A stretch of 64,000 nt of DNA from JACDAN01 sp963801855 (lineage in GTDB: Bacteria > Actinomycetota > Thermoleophilia > Gaiellales > Gaiellaceae). Of this stretch, positions 1 to 9,084 are shown one piece after another; within the stretch, counting starts at the first letter, position 1, and every line of letters begins with the position of its first letter. The notes below the pieces were generated by a model. It was not told the origin of the DNA and did not search any database. It worked only from the letters and a program-made list of their open reading frames with translations. The position numbers and the translations under genes were made by a program. The stretch lies in contig CAWDGK010000002.1 of the NCBI GenBank assembly GCA_963801855.1, positions 744,001 to 808,000 of the forward strand. Direction: 5' to 3'.

Positions 1-1
1 C

Positions 2-937
2 GCAGTGATCGGAACGGGCAAGCGGCTCGGCAAGACGGCGGTCACCGGGTACATCGCTCGCCTGCTGTCAGAGGAGCACGATCTCGTGGTGGTCTCGATG
101 GGGCGCGGGGGGCCGGCGGACCCGCAGGTCGCGGACGTGAAGCCGACGGCCGAGGATCTCCTCGAGCTTTCCCGCTCGGGCGCCCATGCGGCGTCGGACT
201 ATCTCGAGACCGCTGCGCTCACCGGGGTTCCGACGATCGGCTGCCGGCGGTGTGGGGGAGGGCTCGCCGGCGTCCCGTGGACGACGAACCTCGCGGAGGG
301 AATGCAGATCGCGCTGGAACGAGAGCCCGAGCTCGTCGTCTTCGACGGAAGTGGGGCCGCGATTCCGCCCGTCGCGGCGAGGACGCGCGTTCTCGTGGCG
401 GGCGCACAGCAGCCCGCAGAACTCGTCGTCGGGTACCTGAACGCCTACCGAATCCTCGTCTCCGACCTCGTGATCCTCACGATGGCCGAGGAAGGGACGG
501 CGCACGAGGAGCTTGCGGAGGCGATCCGCGAGGTCAAGGACATTCCCGTCGTCGCGACCGTCCTGCGGCCTCGACCGGTCGAATCCGTGGAGGGAAAGCG
601 CGTGGCGTTCTTCACGACCGCCGACGAGTCCGCCGCCGACCTCCTCGAACGCCACCTGGTCGAGGAGCACGGCGCAACCGAGGTGCAGGTGTCCTGCAAC
701 CTCTCCCGCCGGGACGAGCTCAGGAAGGACATGGAGAGCGCGTCGGACGTGGACGTCTTCCTCGTCGAGATCAAGGCGGCGGCCATCGACGTCGTCTGCG
801 AGGCGGCGAGCGAGGCAGGCACCGAGGTCGTGTTCGCCGACAACGACGTCGTCACGCTCGAGGGCCAGCCAGACCTCGACGGCGAGCTCAAGAAGCTCGC
901 CGAGAGCGCGCGCAAGATGCCGGAGCCCGTGGCCTGA
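2..937 (+). CDS. Cyclic 2,3-diphosphoglycerate synthetase, 5' end outside window
   Basis: ATP-dependent enzyme that closes 2,3-diphosphoglycerate into the cyclic anhydride. The reading frame is open at the left edge, so only the C-terminal 311 residues are present. Visible support is the P-loop GTGKRLGKT at the very start, followed by the cysteine-containing stretch TIGCRRCGGGLAG and a Rossmann-like region typical of the archaeal family. The first ATG/GTG in view is not the true start, because the P-loop lies in the middle of known members (about 460 aa). Its stop overlaps the start of the 2-phosphoglycerate kinase gene (TGATG), so the two are translationally coupled and supply consecutive steps. 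Family assignment is by motif and partner gene; the physiological role here is inferred. Confidence 0.82.
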   Translation, partial: AVIGTGKRLGKTAVTGYIARLLSEEHDLVVVSMGRGGPADPQVADVKPTAEDLLELSRSGAHAASDYLETAALTGVPTIGCRRCGGGLAGVPWTTNLAEGMQIALEREPELVVFDGSGAAIPPVAARTRVLVAGAQQPAELVVGYLNAYRILVSDLVILTMAEEGTAHEELAEAIREVKDIPVVATVLRPRPVESVEGKRVAFFTTADESAADLLERHLVEEHGATEVQVSCNLSRRDELRKDMESASDVDVFLVEIKAAAIDVVCEAASEAGTEVVFADNDVVTLEGQPDLDGELKKLAESARKMPEPVA

Positions 938-1848
938 TGCCTGAACGCCGCCGAATCGACCCTCTCCACCTCGGGACCGACGAGCACCCGTACTCCAAGG
1001 GACTGATGGCCCGCGCGCTCATGCGGGCCGGGCTCGGCGTCGAGCGGGCCTACGAGCTTGCCCGACGCATCGAGCAGGACCTCTCGGCGCGGGAGAAGCG
1101 CACGGCCGACTTCGACCGGATCCAGGAGCTCGCAGAAGAGGTGCTCGGCGTGGAGGACGGAAATGTCGCGATCGGGCGGCTCCGCCGCTACCAGGAGCTC
1201 GACGAGCTCGACCTGCCGTTGATCATCCTCATCGGAGGAGCGACGGGAACCGGGAAGTCGACCGTTGCCGCCGAGGTCGCGTACCGCCTCGGCATCACCC
1301 GTGTGACCTCGACCGACTTCGTCCGGCAGACGATGCGGGCCCTCTTCACACCCGAGTTCCTGCCGGCGATCCACTACTCGAGCTTCGACGCGGGCCGCGC
1401 GCTGCCGAGCGCCCAGGAGGAGGAGGTCGATCCGCTGCTCCACGGATTCCTGGAGCAGACCCGGCATGTGCTCGTCGGCGTCCAGGCGGCGATCGATCGT
1501 TCGCTCGAGGAGGGGTGGTCCATGGTGATCGAGGGAGTGCACCTGGTGCCGGGGATGCTTCCGCGGCTGATCGAGGACGCTGTCGTCGTCGAGTGCGTGG
1601 TCACGATCGGGAGCGAGGAGACCCACGCGGGGCATTTCTGGATCCGAGACGTCTCGTCCGAGGGCGTACGGCCGCTCGACAAGTACCTGGAACGGCTCGG
1701 CGACATCCGCTACCTGCAGGACTACATCGTCGAGCGCGCGCAAGTGGAGGGCGTTCCTGTGATCGAGAATGCCGAGCGCGAGAAGTCGATCGGCGCGGTC
1801 CTGGAGCTCGTCCTCGCCGCAGCCGACCGGTTTCAGGTGACGAAATGA
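937..1848 (+). CDS. 2-phosphoglycerate kinase
   Basis: Phosphorylates 2-phosphoglycerate to 2,3-diphosphoglycerate, the substrate of the upstream synthetase. The protein has 303 aa: an N-terminal helical domain of roughly 90 residues resembling an ATP-cone, then a kinase domain with the P-loop GGATGTGKST at residues 100-109, followed by a segment (TSTDFVRQTMR) and HYSSFDAGRAL typical of this kinase family. The ATG overlaps the stop of the preceding gene and the stop overlaps the glpX start, making a tight three-gene operon. The 2-PGK/cDPG-synthetase pair is best known from thermophilic methanogens, where cyclic DPG accumulates as a thermoprotectant and phosphate store. Confidence 0.87.
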   Translation: MPERRRIDPLHLGTDEHPYSKGLMARALMRAGLGVERAYELARRIEQDLSAREKRTADFDRIQELAEEVLGVEDGNVAIGRLRRYQELDELDLPLIILIGGATGTGKSTVAAEVAYRLGITRVTSTDFVRQTMRALFTPEFLPAIHYSSFDAGRALPSAQEEEVDPLLHGFLEQTRHVLVGVQAAIDRSLEEGWSMVIEGVHLVPGMLPRLIEDAVVVECVVTIGSEETHAGHFWIRDVSSEGVRPLDKYLERLGDIRYLQDYIVERAQVEGVPVIENAEREKSIGAVLELVLAAADRFQVTK

Positions 1849-2825
1849 GCGAGGGCGTGCTCCGGAACTGCCTCTGCGAGAGCTTCGCGCGCTCGACCGA
1901 GCGCGCCGCCCTCGCGAGCGCTCGCTGGCTCGGGCGTGCCGACGAGGAGGGCGCGCAGGAAGCAGCTGCCTCGGGGATGCTGGAAGCGCTCGAGGGCCTT
2001 CCGATGGACGGGACGATCGTGATCGGCGCCGCCGGCGAGACCGAGAAGCTCCAGGCGGGGGACAAGCTCGGTGCGGGAGGCGAGACGGTCGAGCTCGCGG
2101 TCGACCCGCTCGAAGGCAGTGGAATCGTGGCCCGCGGCGGGGCCGGCGCAATGTCGATGATCGCCGTCGGCGAGCCCGGCTCGCTGCAGACGCTCCCCGA
2201 CATGTACATGCGCAAGATGGCCGTCGGCCCGGTCGCGAAGGGGAGCATCGACCTCAAAGAACCGGTCGGCGAGAACATCAAGGCCATCGCCGAGGCCTTC
2301 GGCCGGCAGGTGGGGGACATCACGACGATCGTTCTCGAGCGCCCGCGCCATCACGACCTGATCGAGGAGATCCGGGCCGCAGGCGCGCGCATCAAGCTGA
2401 TCCAGGACGGCGACGTCACCTCCTCGATCTCCGCCGCGATCCGCGGCACGAACGACCATCTCGCGATCGGGATCGGCGGCACACGGCAGGCGGTCCTGGC
2501 GGCTGCGGCGCTTCGGTGCCTCGGCGGTGAGCTTCAGGCGCAGCTCTGGCCGGTTTCCCGCCGCGAGATCGACGAGGCGCGCGAGCAGGGAGTCGAGGAC
2601 GTCGAGCGGATCTTCACGACCGACGACCTCGGGCCGAAGGAAGCGATCGTCTGCGCGACCGGCGTCTCCAACAGCGACCTCCTCCGCGGGGTGCGCTTCC
2701 GCGCGGACAGCGCCTGGACCCACACCCTCGTCATGTGCACGCAGTGCAACTGGGTCCGCTTCACCCAGGGAATCCACTTCTTCCAGCGCGAGCGCCGGGA
2801 AGAGGTTCGTCTGCCCGGGTTCTAG
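1845..2825 (+). CDS. glpX: Fructose-1,6-bisphosphatase class II (GlpX)
   Basis: Hydrolyses fructose 1,6-bisphosphate to fructose 6-phosphate in gluconeogenesis. The 326-residue protein has the class II metal/phosphate motif VDPLEGS followed by the glycine-rich loop GGAGAMS, and family blocks such as RPRHHDLIEEIR and the C-terminal TLVMCTQ region. The start ATG overlaps the stop of the 2-phosphoglycerate kinase gene (ATGA), so it belongs to the same transcript. The grouping suggests coordinated control of triose- and hexose-phosphate flux during gluconeogenic growth, with 2-phosphoglycerate diverted into cyclic DPG by the two upstream enzymes (inference). Confidence 0.93.
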   Translation: MSEGVLRNCLCESFARSTERAALASARWLGRADEEGAQEAAASGMLEALEGLPMDGTIVIGAAGETEKLQAGDKLGAGGETVELAVDPLEGSGIVARGGAGAMSMIAVGEPGSLQTLPDMYMRKMAVGPVAKGSIDLKEPVGENIKAIAEAFGRQVGDITTIVLERPRHHDLIEEIRAAGARIKLIQDGDVTSSISAAIRGTNDHLAIGIGGTRQAVLAAAALRCLGGELQAQLWPVSRREIDEAREQGVEDVERIFTTDDLGPKEAIVCATGVSNSDLLRGVRFRADSAWTHTLVMCTQCNWVRFTQGIHFFQRERREEVRLPGF

Positions 2826-2844
2826 GCCTGCGAGGATTTCCCAC

Positions 2845-3789
2845 GTGAGAGCTCCCGTGACCGTTGCGTGCGTGCAGGCCGAGCCGGTCGTGCTCGATCG
2901 CGCCGCAACCATCGAGAAGCTCGGCGTCCTTACGGCGGAGGCGGCGAGCCATGGCGCGGGACTCGTGGTCTTCCCCGAGACGTTCGTCTCCGTCTACCCG
3001 TCGTCCGTGTGGGCGAAGGCGCTGGCCGGGTGGGGCGACGACAGAGCAAAGGCCGCTTTTTCGGCGCTTGCTCGGGAGGGTGTCGAGGTGCCCGGGGCGG
3101 CGGCCGACCAGCTCGGCGCGATCGCGCGGGAGCATGGCGTCTGGCTGGTCACCGGCGTGAACGAGGTCGACAACGGAACCGTGTACAACGCGCTCCTCTA
3201 CCACGCACCCGACGGCTCGCTTGCGCTCAAGCATCGCAAGCTCGTTCCGACGAACCACGAGCGGCTCATCTGGGGACAGGGTGACGGCAGCGGCCTGCGC
3301 GCGCTCCAGACGCCGCTGGGGCGGATCGGCGGCCTGATCTGCTGGGAGAACTACATGCCGCTCGCCCGCTTCTCGCTCTACGAGTCCGGGGTCGAGATCT
3401 ACCTCGCGTCGACCGCCGACGACGGAGACAGCTGGCAGGCGACGCTGGTGCACATCGCCCGCGAGTCTCGTGCGTTCGTGGTCGCTCCCAGCCACTTCCA
3501 GCGGGCTTCCGCGTATCCCGACGACTTTCCCCTCCGCGACCTTCTCGACGGCCTCGACGTGATCGGACGCGGAGGAAGCGCCATCCTGGCTCCCGACGGC
3601 TCGTATCTCGCCGGGCCTGTCTACGACGAGGAAACGATCCTCTACGCGGAGCTCGATCTCGAGCGGCTCTTCGAGGAGCGCCAGCGCTTCGACCCCGCCG
3701 GCCACTATCACCGTCCCGACGTGCTCCGGCTCGAAGTGACTCCCCAGAGGTCCGGGCTCCAGTCGGCTCCGGGTTCATCGGAGCCGTGA
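2845..3789 (+). CDS. Nitrilase (carbon-nitrogen hydrolase)
   Basis: Probably converts an organic nitrile to the carboxylic acid and ammonia in the cytoplasm. The 314-aa protein has the full Glu-Lys-Cys triad: E45 in VVFPETF, K132 in HRKLVPTNHERLIWG, and C166 in ICWENYMPLAR. The CWENYMP block matches the signature of branch 1 (true) nitrilases rather than amidases or cyanide dihydratases, although substrate cannot be read from sequence. The GTG start is chosen because CGAGGA lies 8 bases upstream and the N-terminus then begins directly with the first beta strand. It follows glpX by 19 bases and may be cotranscribed. Confidence 0.9.
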   Translation: MRAPVTVACVQAEPVVLDRAATIEKLGVLTAEAASHGAGLVVFPETFVSVYPSSVWAKALAGWGDDRAKAAFSALAREGVEVPGAAADQLGAIAREHGVWLVTGVNEVDNGTVYNALLYHAPDGSLALKHRKLVPTNHERLIWGQGDGSGLRALQTPLGRIGGLICWENYMPLARFSLYESGVEIYLASTADDGDSWQATLVHIARESRAFVVAPSHFQRASAYPDDFPLRDLLDGLDVIGRGGSAILAPDGSYLAGPVYDEETILYAELDLERLFEERQRFDPAGHYHRPDVLRLEVTPQRSGLQSAPGSSEP

Positions 3790-3813
3790 TCCGCTGCGCG
3801 GCGGTCGGGTAGC

Positions 3814-3819
3814 TACCCT
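3814..3819 (+). promoter_or_regulatory. -10 element TACCCT for leaderless sufT-like gene
   Basis: TACCCT ends 6 bases before the GTG start at 3826. With a transcription start about 6-7 bases downstream the mRNA would begin at the start codon, and no ribosome-binding site is present. Confidence 0.5.
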
Positions 3820-3825
3820 GACGTC

Positions 3826-4125
3826 GTGGCACTGAAGGAAGACGTCGTCGAGGCCCTCCGTGGGGTCGAGGATCCCGAGCTCGGGATGGACATCGTCGAC
3901 CTCGGGCTCATGTACGACGTCGAGGTCGACGGCTCCAAGGTCAAGGTCATCTACTCGCTGACCTCGATGGGCTGCCCGGTCGGCCCGATGATCGACGAGC
4001 AGATCGGCGAAGCCGCGCGTGCCGTGCCCGGCGTCGAGGAGGTCGAGACCGAGCTGACCTGGGACCCGCCCTGGTCGCCGGAGAAGATGTCCGACGACGC
4101 CAAGTTCATCCTCGGCTTCGGCTAG
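3826..4125 (+). CDS. MIP18/DUF59 family iron-sulfur assembly protein (SufT-like)
   Basis: A 99-aa single-domain member of the MIP18 (DUF59) family, which assists maturation of iron-sulfur proteins or, in the PaaD branch, assembles a ring-hydroxylating oxygenase. Diagnostic features are the opening EALRGVEDPELGMDIVDLGL, the central SMGCPVGPM with the single conserved cysteine, and the tail block ELTWDPPWSPEKMS. No suf genes are beside it, so it is a stand-alone copy. The GTG start sits 6 bases after a TACCCT -10 element and lacks a ribosome-binding site, suggesting a leaderless message separate from the nitrilase. Confidence 0.88.
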   Translation: MALKEDVVEALRGVEDPELGMDIVDLGLMYDVEVDGSKVKVIYSLTSMGCPVGPMIDEQIGEAARAVPGVEEVETELTWDPPWSPEKMSDDAKFILGFG

Positions 4126-5777
4126 AACGACGAGCGGGGCCGAAGCCCCGCTCTCTCGAGTCTGACGTCGTCTAGCTCGCCGGCGACCGAGTCGTCGCAG
4201 CCCCGCCGGACTCGTACTCGCGCTCGATGCGCTCGAGCTCCTCTTCGGTGCCCTGGCGCACCGGCCCCTTGAACCACTTGTGGGCCGAGCACCACGTACC
4301 AGCCGCCGAAGAGCAGTAGGGCGGCGCCCACGAGGATCGGCGCGTAGTTCAACGCCTCCCACGTGAACTCGTCTGCCCACGGCACGCTCGACTTGTACGG
4401 CGGCAGGAGGAAGATCAGCGTGATGAACGCCACCCAGAGGATCGCGACCAGGTCGATCCACTTGTAGTGCTTCCCCAGGCTCCAGGCGCCGGGCTCAAAA
4501 CGGTCGCCCATCCGGAACCTCAGGATCACCGGAAGGATGAACGCGATGTAGAGCCCGATGACCGCGATCCCGGTGCCAACGAGGTACCCGACGAGGTAGT
4601 TCCAGTACGCGGGAACCATGACGAGGGCCGAGAGGACGACGATCGCGAGGACGGCGGTCTGCGGAACGCGGTTCTTTCCCACCTGCCGCCAGAGGCGATG
4701 ACCGGGAACCGCGCCGTCGCGAGAAAACGCAAAGAGCATCCGCGACGCGGACGTGATCGAGGCGGTGACGCAGAAGAACTGCGCCACGACGCAGATGAAG
4801 AGCAGGAGCTCCGCCCAGCCTTGGCCCATCGATTCGGCCCAGCTCCAGGGGACGATGAACGCGATGTTCTCGACCGCGCCTTCCGTGCTCGGAATCGCCA
4901 GGGTGACGGCGACGAGCAGGATGAACCCGAAGATCACCGACATCACCACCGACATGTACATCCCGACTGCCGCAGCCCGCGACGCGTTCCGCGTCTCCTC
5001 GGCCAGGTGAGCCGAGGCGTCGAAGCCGGTGATCGTGTACTGGGCCATCAGGAGGCCGGTGAAGAACACGTAGATGAAGAGGAAGCTGCCGAAGTTCTCG
5101 GTCCCCGATCCGAACCCGGTGGCGTTGACGGTCTCGCCGAAGGCGTAGCCCAGCGACTGGTGGTTGTCGGGGACCACGAGCAGGATCCCGACGATGACGA
5201 GCACGCCGGCGATGTGCCAGTACGCGGAGATCCTGTTGAGGAGCGACGTGATGCTCACGCGCATCAGGTTGAGGATCGCCGCCACCGCGAGGAAGATGAC
5301 GTACAGGAGGTAGATGTACTCCTTCTCGTTCGGGTAGTCGAACCAGAAGTTCAGGAGCGCGGTCCCGAACGTGGCAAGGCCGTACCCGATCGCCGCGGTC
5401 ACGGCGATCTGTCCGATCAGGTTGAACCAGCCCGTGAACCATCCCCACGCCGGGCTCCCGAGTTTCGACGCCCAGTAGTACAGGCCGCCGGCCGTCGGGT
5501 AGGCGGAGGCGATCTCCGCCATCGCGAGCGCCACGATGATGCTCATCGCTCCGACGAGCAACCAGCCCCAGGTCACTGCAACCGGACCTCCCTGGCCGAA
5601 CGCGATGTAGTACGAGGTCAGGCAGCCCGCGAGGATCGAGATGATCGTGAAGGAGATGGCGAAGTTCTCGAAACCGCCCATCCCCCTGAACAGCACCTGG
5701 GCGTAGCCGAGCTTGTGGAGTAGCCCTTCGTCGTCCGTTTGCCCGCTACGTGGCTGAGCCGCAGGGTCCGTGCTCAA
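4122..5777 (-). CDS. APC-family amino acid/amine permease, 3' end frameshifted
   Basis: Integral membrane transporter of the amino acid-polyamine-organocation superfamily with about 12 hydrophobic segments, the family entry GGFENFAISFTIISILAG and the motif IASAYPTAGGLYYWAS. The TTG start at 5777 is preferred: GGAGG lies 5 bases upstream and the N-terminal tail then matches the family. Near 4286-4292 one extra base breaks the frame after WYVV. Reading the next frame restores a normal hydrophilic tail (KWFKGPVRQGTEEELERIE) ending at a TAG at 4172, so the printed stop at 4122 is probably artificial. Third gene of a minus-strand operon after the kinase-like and flavoprotein genes, so the likely substrate is a methylated amine, choline, ethanolamine or polyamine (inference). 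Confidence 0.88.
   Translation of the reverse strand: MSTDPAAQPRSGQTDDEGLLHKLGYAQVLFRGMGGFENFAISFTIISILAGCLTSYYIAFGQGGPVAVTWGWLLVGAMSIIVALAMAEIASAYPTAGGLYYWASKLGSPAWGWFTGWFNLIGQIAVTAAIGYGLATFGTALLNFWFDYPNEKEYIYLLYVIFLAVAAILNLMRVSITSLLNRISAYWHIAGVLVIVGILLVVPDNHQSLGYAFGETVNATGFGSGTENFGSFLFIYVFFTGLLMAQYTITGFDASAHLAEETRNASRAAAVGMYMSVVMSVIFGFILLVAVTLAIPSTEGAVENIAFIVPWSWAESMGQGWAELLLFICVVAQFFCVTASITSASRMLFAFSRDGAVPGHRLWRQVGKNRVPQTAVLAIVVLSALVMVPAYWNYLVGYLVGTGIAVIGLYIAFILPVILRFRMGDRFEPGAWSLGKHYKWIDLVAILWVAFITLIFLLPPYKSSVPWADEFTWEALNYAPILVGAALLLFGGWYVVLGPQVVQGAGAPGHRRGARAHRARVRVRRGCDDSVAGELDDVRLERAGLRPRSSF
4133..4152. terminator. Bidirectional hairpin terminator
   Basis: Perfect 8-bp stem AGCGGGGC / GCCCCGCT with a CGAA loop lies just beyond the stop of the sufT-like gene (4125). 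It also lies beyond the probable true stop (4172) of the convergent permease. There is no clear U-run, so the stem itself would have to serve both strands. Confidence 0.6.
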
Positions 5778-8250
5778 AGCAGCCTCCGTTCTTCGATTCC
5801 GTGCCGGGGGCATTGACCCACCTTTTGCACGCTCGTGTCAATTCGCCTATGTGCGAACCCGCTCGCTCTCGAGGATCGTAGAGCGGCTCTGCGGCGATCT
5901 CGCCGGCGCTCCAGTCGCCGAAGATCTCGATCTCTACCGGGCGCCCAACCTCGGCATTTGCAGCGGGAACGTAGGCGTAGGCGATCGACCGCTCGACCGT
6001 GTAGCCGTAGCCGCCGCTCGTCACACGCCCGACGAGGGCGCCGTCGACCCGCACCGGTTCGGAGCCGAGCGCGACCGAGCGAGGGTCGTCGAGGACGATG
6101 CAGACGAGCTTCCGTTCCGGCTCCCGATTCGCGACCAGCGCGTCACGGCCGATGAAGTCGCCCTTGTCGAGCTTGACGGCGAAGCCGAGCCCTGCCTCCC
6201 ACGGCGTGTCCTCCGGCGTGATGTCCGCGCCCCAGACGCGATAGCCCTTCTCGAGCCGGCAGGAGTCGATCGCCTTGTAGCCGCCCGCGACGAGGCCGTG
6301 TTCCCGTCCCGCCTCCCAGATCGTGTCCCAGAGGCGCAGGCCGAACTCGCTCGGGCAGTAGAGCTCCCAGCCGAGCTCGCCGACGTAGGTCACGCGAAGC
6401 GCCAGGCACGGCACCGGGCCGACCGCGACCTCCCGGGCCCGCATGTAGGGAAAGTCGAGCGGCCCCGTCAGCGGCTCGAGGATCTCGCGCGACTTCGGCC
6501 CCCAGATACCGAGACAGGCGAGCTGGGACGTCAGGTTCTCGACGCGCACCGAGCCGTCCTCGGGCGCATGCGATCGGATCCACGCGAGGTCGTGCTGCCC
6601 GAACGCGGTGCCCGTGACGATCCGGAACCGGTCCTCGGCGAGCCGGGTAACTGTGAAGTCGCACTCGATACCGCCGCGCTCGTTGAGCATCGACGTGTAG
6701 GTGATGGCGCCGACGTCGCGGGCTACCTGGTTGTCGCAGAGCCGCTCGAGGAAGTCCGCCGAGCCCTCGCCCGACACCTCGATCTTCGCGAACGAGGTCT
6801 CGTCGAAGAGCGCGGCTGCCTCGCGGGTGGCTCGGTGCTCGGCTCCGACCGCGGGCGACCAGAGCCGGCCCGCCCAGCCGCGCGGGCGGAGCGTCTCGTC
6901 GCCGGCGGACGCATTGGGCTCGAACCAGTTGGCACGCTCCCAACCCGACTTCTCGCCGAAGGCGGCGCCGAGCTCGGCGAGCCGCGGGTAGGCGGGGGAG
7001 AGGCGGAGCGGCCGGCCGGCCTGGCGCTCGTGGCCCGGGTACTTGACGTCGTAGTACGTCGAGTACACCTCGGTCGTGCGGGCCAGGGTGTAGTCGCGGC
7101 TCGCATAGTGCGGCCCGAAGCGCCGCGAGTCCATCTCCCAGACGTCGAGGCTCGGGATCCCCTGGACGATCCACTCGGCGACGAGCTTCCCCATGCCGCC
7201 GGCCCCGGCCAGCCCATGCGCGCAAAAACCAGCCGCGACCCAGAACCCCCGCACGCCGGTCGGGCCGAGAATGAACTCGCCGTCGGGCGTGAACGCCTCC
7301 GGGCCGTTCACGAGCCGGACGACCTCGGCGTCGGCCAGCATCGGCACCCGGACGATCGCGTTCTCCATCAGCTCCTGGAACCGATCCCAGTCCTCCTCCA
7401 GGAGCCGTCCGTTGAAGTCGGGCGGGATGCCGTCGAGCCCCCAGGGCGCCGGATCCCGCTCGTACCCGCCCATGATCAGGCCGCCGGACTCGCCGCGGAA
7501 GTAGACGAGCAGCGAGGGGTCGCGCATCGTCGGAAGGTCGAGCGGGAGGCCGGCCGGACGGGTGACGAGGTACTCGTGCGCCATCGGGATGACGGGCACC
7601 ACGACGCCGGCGAGCTGCCCGATCTCGGCGGCGAACATCCCTCCGGCGTTCACGACGGTCTCCGTCTCGATCGTGCCCTTGTCGGTCTCCACGGCCCGGA
7701 CCCGGCCGCGCTCGACCTCGATGCCCGTGACCCGAGTGTTCGTACGCACGTCGGCGCCGCCGCGCCGGGCGCCTTCTGCGAGGGCGAAGGTGAGCTGGCT
7801 CGGGTCGATGTAGCCGTCGGTCGGCAGGTAGGCGGCGCCAAGGACTCCTTCGGTCGACATCGGCGGGAAGCGCCGCTGGGCCTCCTCCGCGGAAACGAGC
7901 TCGAGCGGCAGGCCGAAGGTCTTGGCCCAGCCCGCCTGGCGCGCGAGCTCCTCCATTCGCTCCTCGGAGGAGGCGAGGCGCAGCGACCCCACCTCGCGCC
8001 AGCCGGTCTCGAGGCCCACTTCCTCTCCGAGCGAGCGGTAGAGCTCGACCGAGCTCATCATCATCCGCGTCAGGCTCAGGGAGCCGCGAAGCTGGCCGAC
8101 GAGCCCCGCCGAGTGGAAGGTCGACCCGCTCGTCAGATCGGCCCGCTCGACGAGGACGACGTCGTCCCAGCCGAGCTTCGTCAGCCAGTAGAGGATGGCG
8201 CAGCCGCCCACGCCGCCGCCGATGACCACGACCCGGGCGCGGTCGCTCAT
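5746..8250 (-). CDS. Dimethylglycine/sarcosine dehydrogenase-like flavoprotein with GcvT domain
   Basis: Oxidative N-demethylase type enzyme of about 800 aa. Residues 1-400 form a DAO-type FAD domain, starting VVVIGGGVGGCAILYWL and containing GSTFHSAGL, the region that carries the flavin-linking histidine in dimethylglycine and sarcosine dehydrogenases. The remainder is an aminomethyltransferase (GcvT-like, folate-binding) domain, including YVGELGWELYCPSEFG and YKAIDSCRLEKGYR. The ATG at 8250 overlaps the stop of the upstream kinase gene (ATGA). The last residues look wrong: after EPLYDP a one-base shift near 5880 gives ESERVRT and a TAG at 5847, the usual ending of this family. As printed it instead runs 32 bases into the permease gene. 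The exact N-methyl substrate is unknown. Confidence 0.87.
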   Translation of the reverse strand: MSDRARVVVIGGGVGGCAILYWLTKLGWDDVVLVERADLTSGSTFHSAGLVGQLRGSLSLTRMMMSSVELYRSLGEEVGLETGWREVGSLRLASSEERMEELARQAGWAKTFGLPLELVSAEEAQRRFPPMSTEGVLGAAYLPTDGYIDPSQLTFALAEGARRGGADVRTNTRVTGIEVERGRVRAVETDKGTIETETVVNAGGMFAAEIGQLAGVVVPVIPMAHEYLVTRPAGLPLDLPTMRDPSLLVYFRGESGGLIMGGYERDPAPWGLDGIPPDFNGRLLEEDWDRFQELMENAIVRVPMLADAEVVRLVNGPEAFTPDGEFILGPTGVRGFWVAAGFCAHGLAGAGGMGKLVAEWIVQGIPSLDVWEMDSRRFGPHYASRDYTLARTTEVYSTYYDVKYPGHERQAGRPLRLSPAYPRLAELGAAFGEKSGWERANWFEPNASAGDETLRPRGWAGRLWSPAVGAEHRATREAAALFDETSFAKIEVSGEGSADFLERLCDNQVARDVGAITYTSMLNERGGIECDFTVTRLAEDRFRIVTGTAFGQHDLAWIRSHAPEDGSVRVENLTSQLACLGIWGPKSREILEPLTGPLDFPYMRAREVAVGPVPCLALRVTYVGELGWELYCPSEFGLRLWDTIWEAGREHGLVAGGYKAIDSCRLEKGYRVWGADITPEDTPWEAGLGFAVKLDKGDFIGRDALVANREPERKLVCIVLDDPRSVALGSEPVRVDGALVGRVTSGGYGYTVERSIAYAYVPAANAEVGRPVEIEIFGDWSAGEIAAEPLYDPRERAGSHIGELTRACKRWVNAPGTESKNGGCFEHGPCGSAT

Positions 8251-9077
8251 GCGAGCGCCCGCTCGAAGTGCCTGTCGGCGTAGTCCACGAAGTCGAAGTC
8301 GAGGTCGGAGATCCCCTGCTGGACGACGCCCCACATCGCCTCGCGAAAGTCCGACATGAACCGCATCTCGCGCAGGTGCAGGCGATCCCGTTCGCGAACC
8401 TCGCCGAGGTAGGCGCCGAGCAGCAGGTCGCTCTCCTCCGCCGACAGCTCGTGGTTCACGGAGAAGTTGGCGAGGTCGAAAAACCGGTCGCCCATGCCGG
8501 CGTACTCCCAGTCGACGATGCGGATCCCGTCCGGGCTGCGGATGAAGTTGGCGTTGAGGAGATCGTTGTGGCAGGGCTGCTCGGGTCGGTGCCCGAGGTC
8601 TCTTTCGATGCGGTCGGCTCTCGCCTTCGCCTCGTCATAGGCCGCTGGGATGCGGACTCCGTGCGCGACCGCGGTCTCCCGGTAGGTCTCGACCACGCGA
8701 AAGGAGTCGAATCGCGCCGGCATGGAGGGCCCGTCATGCACCCGCCGGAGAGCCTCTGCCGTCTCGCGCAGGGTCTCTGGCCGCCGCATCTCGTCGATGG
8801 GCACCGGTTCCCCGTCCACGAAGCGAGTGACGAGCGATCCTTCGACGAACGCCACCACCTCCGGCCCCACACCCAGCTCGGACGCGACCAGCGCCGCCGC
8901 GTGCTCGGCGTTCCGATCGATCCCGAGCAGCTCCGTGTCGGAGCCGGCGATCCTGAGGACGAAGCGCTCCCCGCCGCAGCGAACGAGGAAGTTGTGGTTC
9001 GTGATCCCGCCGCCCAGCGGCTCGAGCTCGAGCTCGCGGCCCGGCCAGACCCGTGCGGCTATCGCCTCTGCCTCCAC
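8247..9077 (-). CDS. Choline/ethanolamine kinase-like phosphotransferase
   Basis: A 276-aa member of the aminoglycoside phosphotransferase/choline kinase fold. Visible are the nucleotide loop GGGITNHNFLVR, the lysine-equivalent strand RFVLRIAG, the catalytic Brenner loop HNDLLNANFI and the metal motif IVDWEYAGMGDRFFDLANF. The DWEYA form is typical of LicA/choline-kinase-like enzymes rather than antibiotic kinases. It opens the minus-strand operon with the demethylase-like flavoprotein and permease, supporting an amino-alcohol substrate (inference). The GTG start lies 7 bases after TAGGAT (9085-9090) with no ribosome-binding site, so translation is probably leaderless. Confidence 0.82.
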   Translation of the reverse strand: MEAEAIAARVWPGRELELEPLGGGITNHNFLVRCGGERFVLRIAGSDTELLGIDRNAEHAAALVASELGVGPEVVAFVEGSLVTRFVDGEPVPIDEMRRPETLRETAEALRRVHDGPSMPARFDSFRVVETYRETAVAHGVRIPAAYDEAKARADRIERDLGHRPEQPCHNDLLNANFIRSPDGIRIVDWEYAGMGDRFFDLANFSVNHELSAEESDLLLGAYLGEVRERDRLHLREMRFMSDFREAMWGVVQQGISDLDFDFVDYADRHFERALA

Positions 9078-9084
9078 CCCGGCG

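Noticed and set aside
4467..5723. Long plus-strand reading frame opposite the permease, and many similar antisense frames across the window
   Set aside because: These are codon-bias shadows: they lack motifs, mirror GC-rich third positions and lie opposite well-supported genes.
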